The notes under the pieces are model-generated. The model made no database searches, was not told the DNA's origin, and saw nothing but the letters and a program-made list of their open reading frames with translations. A stretch of DNA of 13,278 nucleotides, from the NCBI GenBank assembly GCA_001801285.1, contig MGXG01000045.1, forward strand, positions 1-13,278, given 5' to 3'. Below are positions 7,330 through 13,278 of this stretch, piece after piece. The stretch comes from Gammaproteobacteria bacterium GWE2_37_16. Its GTDB lineage: Bacteria; Pseudomonadota; Gammaproteobacteria; UBA9339. The position numbers and the translations under genes are program-made. Each line of letters begins with the position of its first letter. The first letter of the stretch is position 1.

Positions 7330-10300
7330 ATGAATAAAACCACATTTCTTTTCGAAATAAGCTGGGAAGTCTGCAACAAAGTTGGCGGTATTTATACTGT
7401 TTTACGCAGCAAAGCCAAACAAGCCATTAAAAATTTTGGGGCAAACTACATACTGATCGGTCCATGGTTGGAAAACAATCACCATTTTATTGAAGAAAAC
7501 AATCCTACAAACGACAAAATTAAAACATTACTTACCAGTAAAGGTTTGCTTTGTTGCATCGGTTACTGGGATATAGGTTATGGTGAAAAAACTGAACAAC
7601 CTACTGTTATTTTAGTTGCCTATAAGGATCGTTATAACATCAACACTTTGCTCTACGATCTTTGGTCTGATTACGGCGTTGACTCTTTAGCAAGTAATTT
7701 TGAATACTATGAACCAATTTTATTTTCTACTGCAAGTGGTGAAGTTGTTAAAGCGCTGTGCGAAGAATTTTCTGATACAAACACCCAATTAATAGCTCAT
7801 TTTCATGAATGGCTTTGTGGAGCCGGTATCTTATATTTAAAAAAACACTGCCGCGATGTTATCACTATTTTCACAACTCATGCCACAGTTTTAGGACGTA
7901 CTCTCGCCTCTTACAATAAACTTGTTTACAATTTAGATACGAATTTTGACCCAAACGCCGAAGCTAAAAATTATGGGGTTTTTGCCAAACACTCTCTTGA
8001 AACAGCGGCAGCAAGAGAAGCTGATTGTTTTACCACTGTTAGCGACCTTACTGCAGATGAGACTAATATTATTCTCGATAAATACCCCGACAAAATTGCC
8101 AGCAATGGTTTGGATATAGAAAAAACTCAACAATTTAAATACTATGAAAAAACCGCTACAACACGCACCCATCTTCTGGAAATAACTTCCAAAGTTATTG
8201 GGAAAAATTTGCCCGAAAATACTCATTTCTGGATAACATCAGGGCGTTATGAGTTTCATAATAAAGGTTATGATCTATTACTAAATACTATAACGGAATT
8301 AGAAAAATCCCTAAAACCCGAAGATTCAGAAATTGTGCTTTTTTTTCTAATCGCTGCCAACCATCATACTAAACAAGACAGCCTGTTAAATATCGATCGC
8401 GCCACTTTACCGGAGCAAAACGCCGCTTTTGGCATTGCTACACATAAAATAGCCAATCCCAATAGCGATCCACTACTAAGAGCATGTTCCAATTTAAATC
8501 TCAAAGATCCAAACCGCAAAATTCATGTTGTTTATTCTGACGCTTATCTAGATGGCACTGATGGCGTTTTCGATCTACCTTATGAGCAAGTCCTTGCCGC
8601 CTGTGATCTTTCGTTATTTTTATCTTTTTACGAACCGTGGGGATACACGCCACTGGAAAGTATCGCTCAAACAACCCCCACAATTACCACTGATCTTGCC
8701 GGTTTTGGTAGTTGGGTTTCAAGTCTCAAAAACTCCGATTATCGCGATGCGGTTTTTGTTCTGGAACGCAAAAACAAATCCCAGGAAACCGTTATAAAAA
8801 CTCTTTGCGATCAATTAATTGTAATTTTAAAACGCGATTCCACCTATAACGATGCTATTCGCCAAAAATCAGCAAGTTTAGCCAAACTAGCTGACTGGTC
8901 ATTCTTCTATAAGAATTATTTAGATGCTTATGAACAGGCAATAGAATTTAATGAAATTTATTATGCCCGTTTTGATACTACCGAATCTGGCGAAAAATAT
9001 TACACATTAATTCAGGAAGCGGAAACAACCACACCAAGATTTCACCTAATGCAAAATGAAGGCATTTTACCAAATGAAATTAGTGGGTTACGTGATATTG
9101 CCTATAATTTTTGGTGGTCATGGCATGAAAGCGTCAAACTACTTTTCCAGGCAATTGATTCAGTAATTTGGGATAAAGTACAACATAATCCAGTACGCTT
9201 TTTGAACGTCGTTTCCCATGCAGCTTTACTAAAAAAAGTACATGATGAAAACTACATGCACGAATACCATAACAAATTACAATATTTTAACTCCTACTGC
9301 GGAGATAAAAAAATCAATGAGACTTGTAATACAAATGCAATTTGCAATGAACGCCCTATTGCTTACTTTTGCATGGAATATGGGTTAGATGAGTGCTTAC
9401 CCATCTATTCAGGTGGACTCGGCATTCTTGCTGGCGATTACCTAAAAACCATGTCTGATTTAAATGTACCAATGATCGCCATCGGTCTTTTTTACAAACA
9501 GGGTTATTTTCATCAAAGCATCAATTTCCAAAATGAACAAATCGCTTTTTATGAAACGCAAGATCCAAACCAAGTTCCAATGCGTCTTGTTAATGACAAC
9601 GATGGTAAAGCAATTTCTGTCAGTGTAGAAGTTTTAGATCGCACCGTGCACGTGCGGGTTTGGGAAATAAAAGTAGGACGAGTGAGCTTATATTTACTCG
9701 ACACCGATGTACCTGAAAATTCCCCATCCGATCGCGAAATCACCAGCCGTCTTTATGCAGGGCCCAAAGAAACACGTTTAATACAGGAAATTATTCTTGG
9801 TATTGGCGGGACTCGTTTTATCACTGAAAAACTCAATCTCAATCCAATTCTTTATCATTTAAACGAAGGTCACTCCGCCTTTTTATTACTGGAAAGGATA
9901 AGAAAATTAGCTAAAACAGGCTTGTCTTTTGATGAGGCTTGCACGGCAGTACGCTCTTCTTCAGTTTTCACAACGCACACACCAATTCCTGCAGGAAATG
10001 AAACCTTTAGCGAAGATTTAATTCATAAATATTTTTTCAAATATCAGGAATTTATTGGAGCCAGCCAAAACACTATCGATAAAATCACGAGTGCTATCAA
10101 TAAAATTATGACACTCGCTCGAGATTTTGAAGAAAAAATACCGGTCTTTTCCATGACCGCTTTGGCGCTTAATTTATCCGAATCAGCTAATGCTGTGTCT
10201 AAAATTCACGGTAATATTTCTCGCGCTATGTGGCAAAAAATTTGGCCTGGGGTTTTAGAATCCGAAACACCAATCGATGAAATTACTAATGGCATTCACC

Positions 10301-11625
10301 TCTCAACCTGGATCGGCGATGCTATGAAAAATCTCTATGATGAATATCTTGGTTTTGACTGGAAAATAAAACAGGCTGACCCGAAAGTCTGGGAGAAAAT
10401 TGCAACTATACCCAATAAAAAACTTTTCGATGCCCATCAACTAGAAAAAGAAAAACTACTCGATGCAATCCGCACCCGCGTTGTACAAGAATATCCAGCA
10501 CGCAACGAAAGCAAACTGCTCATTAGCCAATCTTTAAATTGTTTGGATAGCAACGTTTTAATGATCGGACTTGCTCGCAGATTTGTATCTTATAAACGCA
10601 ATGCTCTTATTTTACGCGACAAAGAACGCCTAGCGCGCATTTTGACAAATACCCAAAGACCAATCGTTTTGGTCATCGCCGGCAAAGCCCATCCTGCCGA
10701 TATTTTAGCGAAAGAATTAGTCAGTGATTTTATTATTACCGCACGCGATAAAAACCTTCAAGGACATATTATCTTTTTGGAAGAATACGATATGGCACTT
10801 GCCAAATTATTGACCCATGGCATTGATATTTGGTTAAACACTCCTCTAATTGGCAAAGAAGCTTGTGGCACTAGTGGCATGAAAGTCGGTCTCAATGGTG
10901 GTTTGAATTTTTCCACTCAAGACGGTTGGTGGGATGAAGCTTATGAACCGAAAATCGGCTGGATTATCGACAGCTTCCCCTCTTTAGCAGATGAAGCGCA
11001 GCGAGATGACATGGAAAACATGTACATGTTGGATACTTTGGAATATTCCATCGCCCCGCTTTATTATACTAATAATCAAGGAACCCCTAAAGAGGAATGG
11101 TTGGAAAAAATGAAAGCTTCCATTGCCAAAATCGCTTATCAATACAGCAGTCAACGCATGGCAAATGAATACTTAGAAAAACTTTATTATCCACTAGCCA
11201 AATATTCTATTGATTTAGAAAGTGACGCCTACGCAAAATTAAAAAAGATTGTCGCCTGGGGAAAAGATGTCACAGAGCGTTTTTATACAGTCAAAATAAA
11301 AACTATTTTGGTCAATGGTGTTAAAGATGGCAAAATCATGACCGAAGGAATGGTAACCATTAAAGTTTTGCTTTTCTCAGGTAAAGTTAAAGCTTCAGAA
11401 TTAAAAATAGAATTAATTCTAGCAAAAAATGAAAATCAAAAAATGCAGGAACCTGTAACCATTATTCCTATGCAATTGGTCGACAAGCGTGAAAGCGGAA
11501 TTTTGACTTATATTGCACAATATAACGTCGAAGATACCGGCTTCTACAGCTATGGAGTTCGCGTTTTGCCCTATAATTCTGCCTTACAAAAACAATCGGA
11601 TTTACGGTTGGTGGTGTGGGGTTAA
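7330..11625 (+). CDS. Fused GT3 glycogen synthase and GT35 alpha-glucan phosphorylase
   Basis: A single 1431-residue ORF joins two opposing glycogen enzymes. Residues 1 to about 550 match GT3, the animal/fungal type of glycogen synthase: FEISWEVCNKVGGIYTVL (8-25), AHFHEW (to W161), TTHATVLGR, and YEPWGYTPLES with the catalytic glutamates E435 and E443. The arginine cluster that gives the yeast and animal enzymes glucose-6-phosphate control is not evident. Residues from about 578 are a short-type GT35 phosphorylase with its N-terminal extension (LRDIAYNFWWSWHES). Motifs are YSGGLGILAGD (693-703), YHLNEGHSAF (842-851), TTHTPIPAGNE (881-891), ARRFVSYKRN and the pyridoxal-phosphate site GTSGMK with K1185. 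A beta-rich C-terminal segment covers about 1310-1431. Both active sites look intact. No Shine-Dalgarno is seen; translation probably couples to the GH57 gene ending 1 nt earlier. By family, it would use UDP-glucose to build and phosphate to degrade alpha-1,4-glucan. Confidence 0.93.
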   Translation: MNKTTFLFEISWEVCNKVGGIYTVLRSKAKQAIKNFGANYILIGPWLENNHHFIEENNPTNDKIKTLLTSKGLLCCIGYWDIGYGEKTEQPTVILVAYKDRYNINTLLYDLWSDYGVDSLASNFEYYEPILFSTASGEVVKALCEEFSDTNTQLIAHFHEWLCGAGILYLKKHCRDVITIFTTHATVLGRTLASYNKLVYNLDTNFDPNAEAKNYGVFAKHSLETAAAREADCFTTVSDLTADETNIILDKYPDKIASNGLDIEKTQQFKYYEKTATTRTHLLEITSKVIGKNLPENTHFWITSGRYEFHNKGYDLLLNTITELEKSLKPEDSEIVLFFLIAANHHTKQDSLLNIDRATLPEQNAAFGIATHKIANPNSDPLLRACSNLNLKDPNRKIHVVYSDAYLDGTDGVFDLPYEQVLAACDLSLFLSFYEPWGYTPLESIAQTTPTITTDLAGFGSWVSSLKNSDYRDAVFVLERKNKSQETVIKTLCDQLIVILKRDSTYNDAIRQKSASLAKLADWSFFYKNYLDAYEQAIEFNEIYYARFDTTESGEKYYTLIQEAETTTPRFHLMQNEGILPNEISGLRDIAYNFWWSWHESVKLLFQAIDSVIWDKVQHNPVRFLNVVSHAALLKKVHDENYMHEYHNKLQYFNSYCGDKKINETCNTNAICNERPIAYFCMEYGLDECLPIYSGGLGILAGDYLKTMSDLNVPMIAIGLFYKQGYFHQSINFQNEQIAFYETQDPNQVPMRLVNDNDGKAISVSVEVLDRTVHVRVWEIKVGRVSLYLLDTDVPENSPSDREITSRLYAGPKETRLIQEIILGIGGTRFITEKLNLNPILYHLNEGHSAFLLLERIRKLAKTGLSFDEACTAVRSSSVFTTHTPIPAGNETFSEDLIHKYFFKYQEFIGASQNTIDKITSAINKIMTLARDFEEKIPVFSMTALALNLSESANAVSKIHGNISRAMWQKIWPGVLESETPIDEITNGIHLSTWIGDAMKNLYDEYLGFDWKIKQADPKVWEKIATIPNKKLFDAHQLEKEKLLDAIRTRVVQEYPARNESKLLISQSLNCLDSNVLMIGLARRFVSYKRNALILRDKERLARILTNTQRPIVLVIAGKAHPADILAKELVSDFIITARDKNLQGHIIFLEEYDMALAKLLTHGIDIWLNTPLIGKEACGTSGMKVGLNGGLNFSTQDGWWDEAYEPKIGWIIDSFPSLADEAQRDDMENMYMLDTLEYSIAPLYYTNNQGTPKEEWLEKMKASIAKIAYQYSSQRMANEYLEKLYYPLAKYSIDLESDAYAKLKKIVAWGKDVTERFYTVKIKTILVNGVKDGKIMTEGMVTIKVLLFSGKVKASELKIELILAKNENQKMQEPVTIIPMQLVDKRESGILTYIAQYNVEDTGFYSYGVRVLPYNSALQKQSDLRLVVWG

Positions 11626-11646
11626 TTTCACGGGAAGTGAAATTAA
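11622..11646. repeat. Perfect 10-bp inverted repeat overlapping the fusion gene's stop codon
   Basis: TTAATTTCAC (11622-11631) and GTGAAATTAA (11637-11646) pair perfectly around a GGGAA loop. The stop TAA (11623-11625) lies in the left arm. The position at the end of the locus suggests a transcript 3' end or stability hairpin. The stem is AT-rich and is followed by TTAAAAAG with no T-run, so it is a weak candidate for a true intrinsic terminator. Confidence 0.4.
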
Positions 11647-11707
11647 TTAAAAAGCATTGATATATTAACAACAATTAGCCATTAATAATCCTCAGGGTAT
11701 GTGGATG

Positions 11708-11727
11708 TAATTACTATATAATTCAAT
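11708..11727 (+). repeat. 20-bp direct repeat, copy 2 (downstream of glycogen locus)
   Basis: TAATTACTATATAATTCAAT matches the copy at 2269-2288 at 19 of 20 positions and in the same orientation. It lies 82 bp after the fusion gene in the 200-bp convergent intergenic region. It contains a perfect TATAAT (11717-11722) but no partner -35 and no downstream gene on this strand, so a promoter reading is unsupported. Confidence 0.45.
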
Positions 11728-11773
11728 GAGTTGTTTTTTGAATTTGGTAACTTCTAAAAAATCACGGGCAAAT

Positions 11774-11809
11774 CACAAGAATAACGTAGCCGCAAGTCTT
11801 TATCTTGTG
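11774..11809 (-). terminator. Possible weak terminator or 3' hairpin of the ATPase gene
   Basis: Read on the minus strand, CACAAGATAA pairs with TTATTCTTGTG (one bulged base) across a loop of about 15 nt, starting 17 nt after the ATPase stop. A run of six T lies 12 nt further on (11756-11761 complement), too far for a canonical intrinsic terminator. It may only protect the mRNA end. Confidence 0.3.
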
Positions 11810-11825
11810 TCTTCATTATTGATCC

Positions 11826-12950
11826 CTAATTCATAACCAACATATATTTCATCAAAGGATCAAGCAATCTGGTTATGCCTTTTGGATCGACATAAATCAT
11901 GTCTTTTTTTTCTAAAGATTTAAGAATCGGCGTCACTGTTCCTGATGACATTTTTACTTTATGAAGGAAGTGCGTTGCTGTTGGCGCATTTAGATTTGGC
12001 GTATGAGCAATTTCTTTTAATATTGATCGCTGCGCAATTGTTAATTTATCCAATTCTTCAATCAATCTTCTTTCTTCACTAACAAAACACTCCTGCCAAC
12101 CCGCATCAACGGCATTGGTATCAAGAGGTGGGATATCTTTTTGCCATAATTTACTACATAAAAAATTCACATAAAACGGATGTTCTTCACTAAGTTCTAC
12201 AATTCGATCTATTTCCGTTAAATGTAACTCCTGATTCCAATGAATTTTTGCTGCTTCCTGAATATATGGCACATAATCCTGCGCCGCTATTCTTCCTAAA
12301 AATATTTTCTCACACATCATGTACAAAGGCTGATTGGAATCATCGAAAGCCTGCGACAACATATGACGTGAACTGCCTGAAAAAAGAAAAGCGATATTTT
12401 GCGTTAACTGAGCAATACTCCGAATTGAACCCTGAATAGCATCTCCTCTTTCCGTTTCTAAAACACGTTGAAATTCATCAATAAATACCACCACAATTTT
12501 ATTTAATTTACCCGCCAAGGTTTCTAAACCTTTCAACACTTCCAGAACTTGCCGCACAGGATCTATTTTTTCAACAGGGGAAGTAAATTCAAGCTCAATA
12601 AATTTTGATAAAATTGATACTTTCACGCCATAAAAACATTTTTCTAAAAGTTGTACTGTTTTCAGGTTGGTTGGCATAATTTTTGATACCAACTCCGAAA
12701 CACCCTTAACAATACACGCGCAAATCGATTCATCGTTATAAGCGGTTAAAAAATCTATGACACAAAATGGATATTTAAGCTCTTCCGTAACTTTGTACGC
12801 TAAGCTTGTTTTGCCATATCTTCTTGGAGAAATCAATACTGTTGGACGTTTCTGCCTAAATAACTCTTTTAATAATTTACGTTCCTTTTCCCTGTTACAA
12901 AATCGATTTCCACTAGCAACCCGCAAAGGGAATAACTCATCATTTTTCAT
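11826..12950 (-). CDS. AAA+ ATPase, archaeal ATPase_2 (PF01637-like) family, with C-terminal winged helix
   Basis: P-loop ATPase of 374 residues of the COG1672/PF01637 type, in the STAND-related branch. The N-terminus FCNREKERKLLKEL (17-30) is the family's usual lead-in. The Walker A is SPRRYGKTS (41-49, K47), with serine in place of the first glycine. The Walker B is VVVFIDEF with D158 and E159, and a sensor-like strand is FLFSGSSRHM (188-197). Residues about 304-362 form a winged helix-turn-helix (AQRSILKEIA, SSGTVTPILKSLEKKDMIYV). The function of such proteins is mostly unknown; a DNA-binding or regulatory ATPase is inferred. I chose ATG 12948-12950 because GAGGA lies 7 nt before it and the family homology begins just after. 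A longer reading from a TTG at 13034 would overlap the promoter and operator and has no comparable ribosome site. No partner gene lies next to it, and it may be an accessory or mobile cargo gene. Confidence 0.85.
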   Translation of the reverse strand: MKNDELFPLRVASGNRFCNREKERKLLKELFRQKRPTVLISPRRYGKTSLAYKVTEELKYPFCVIDFLTAYNDESICACIVKGVSELVSKIMPTNLKTVQLLEKCFYGVKVSILSKFIELEFTSPVEKIDPVRQVLEVLKGLETLAGKLNKIVVVFIDEFQRVLETERGDAIQGSIRSIAQLTQNIAFLFSGSSRHMLSQAFDDSNQPLYMMCEKIFLGRIAAQDYVPYIQEAAKIHWNQELHLTEIDRIVELSEEHPFYVNFLCSKLWQKDIPPLDTNAVDAGWQECFVSEERRLIEELDKLTIAQRSILKEIAHTPNLNAPTATHFLHKVKMSSGTVTPILKSLEKKDMIYVDPKGITRLLDPLMKYMLVMN

Positions 12951-13005
12951 ACTGCTATCCTCATAAACATTAACCACTCTATTTGGTAATTGATTCATTT
13001 TGGGA

Positions 13006-13034
13006 ATTATACCCCTGAAACTTGAATAGTTCAA
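13006..13034 (-). promoter_or_regulatory. Sigma70-type promoter of the AAA+ ATPase gene
   Basis: On the minus strand TTGAAC (complement of 13029-13034, 4 of 6) is separated by exactly 17 bp from a perfect TATAAT (complement of 13006-13011). Transcription would start near 12999, about 49 nt before the ATG at 12950 and upstream of its GAGGA site. The -35 box is part of the palindrome at 13017-13067. This also argues against a translation start at 13034. Confidence 0.75.
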
Positions 13035-13067
13035 GTTGAATCACTCAACTTTAACCATTCAAGTTTC
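13017..13067. promoter_or_regulatory. Large inverted repeat made of two tandem palindromic operators
   Basis: Arms of 23 nt (13017-13039 and 13045-13067) pair at 21 of 23 positions around a 5-nt centre ATCAC. Each arm is nearly palindromic itself: AACTTGAATAGTTCAAGTT (13019-13037, perfect 8-3-8 dyad) and AACTTTAACCATTCAAGTT (13047-13065, 7 of 8 paired). The two 19-bp sites are 28 bp apart. The inner one covers the -35 box of the ATPase promoter. This is a layout for cooperative binding of a dimeric repressor, perhaps the ATPase itself through its winged helix. It starts about 67 bp from the ATPase start codon and ends about 118 bp before recO, so it could also affect recO. Confidence 0.75.
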
Positions 13068-13184
13068 AAAAACCAAGATTGAGAACTTAATTAATTGCTT
13101 TGCTTTTCAACCCTCTGTTGCTAATATCGCCCTGAGTGGCATGATAAATTATTGCACAGTTATTCAAAATTTAAAATTCCCAAA

Positions 13185-13278
13185 ATGTCTACACGCATCA
13201 ACCTCGAACCAGCCTTTGTTTTACATACTCGCCCATTCCGCGACACGAGTTTGTTAACCAATGTTTTTAGTCGTAATC
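13185..13278 (+). CDS. recO: DNA repair protein RecO, N-terminal part (cut by window end)
   Basis: The last 94 bases encode 31 residues starting MSTRINLEPAFVLHTRPF and continuing RDTSLLTNVFSRN. This is the opening strand pattern of the RecO OB fold (AFVLH.RP..ETSLL..VF in known proteins), which mediates RecFOR loading of RecA at gaps and strand annealing. No stop occurs before the window edge. No good Shine-Dalgarno precedes the ATG (TTAAAATTCCCAAA). The 117 bp between the operator and this start hold no gene; an extended -10-like TGCTAATAT at 13119-13127 is the only weak promoter candidate. The identification rests on a short N-terminus but is distinctive. Confidence 0.82.
   Translation, partial: MSTRINLEPAFVLHTRPFRDTSLLTNVFSRN

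Noticed and set aside
7933..8226. 97-codon minus-strand frame inside the GT3 domain
   Set aside because: It is the antisense shadow of a strongly conserved coding region and has no ribosome site or family match.
13017..13067. CRISPR-like or transposon-end reading of the tandem repeats
   Set aside because: Only two units with a 9-bp gap, no array and no transposase or matching end elsewhere; operator function fits the promoter overlap better.
13036..13257. 73-codon open frame on the plus strand starting at a TTG
   Set aside because: It begins inside the operator palindrome, lacks a ribosome site and overlaps recO in another frame; recO fits a known family.

Overview
The window is a low-GC bacterial chromosome segment. 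Three housekeeping genes mark the edges: rpmE (ribosomal protein L31), lysS (class II lysyl-tRNA synthetase) and the first 31 codons of recO. The RecO N-terminus, the class II LysRS and the E. coli-like promoters and Shine-Dalgarno sites fit a Gammaproteobacterium, perhaps an AT-rich Legionellales-like lineage. That placement is inference; the sequence does not prove it.

Layout. Positions 1-218 hold a compositionally odd left edge (possibly the tail of another ORF) and the rpmE promoter. rpmE (219-563, +) ends at a clear intrinsic terminator. lysS (702-2219) is on the minus strand. A 416-bp divergent intergenic region (2220-2635) is rich in TTGCA/TGCAA motifs and dyads. From it starts a four-gene plus-strand polyglucan locus: GH133-type glycogen debranching enzyme (2636-4627), GT4 glycosyltransferase (4695-6017), GH57 amylase-type glycosidase (6153-7328), and a 1431-aa protein (7330-11625) that joins a GT3 (eukaryote-like, presumed UDP-glucose-dependent) glycogen synthase to a GT35 glycogen/alpha-glucan phosphorylase. 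A convergent intergenic region of 200 bp follows. Then comes a minus-strand AAA+ ATPase of the archaeal ATPase_2 (PF01637-like) type with a C-terminal winged helix (start re-assigned to 12950), and finally recO on the plus strand, cut by the window end.

How the genes work together. The locus contains the parts to build an alpha-1,4-glucan (GT3 domain, possibly with GT4), degrade it by phosphorolysis (GT35), remove branch stubs (GH133) and cut or rearrange chains (GH57). None of the classical bacterial glgC, GT5 glgA or GH13 glgB genes is present here. This resembles the gene set I know from Bacteroidetes, where debranching enzyme, GT4 and GH57 genes sit together and GT3 and GT35 proteins are also found. 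It would therefore be a non-canonical glycogen module in a proteobacterial setting, possibly acquired.

The second notable element is the control region of the AAA+ ATPase. Two tandem 19-bp palindromes 28 bp apart form one large inverted repeat (23-nt arms, 21 of 23 paired). The -35 box of a good sigma70-type promoter (TTGAAC-17-TATAAT) lies inside it. This looks like a strong operator, plausibly for autoregulation. A 20-bp direct repeat with 19 identities lies just outside each end of the glycogen locus.
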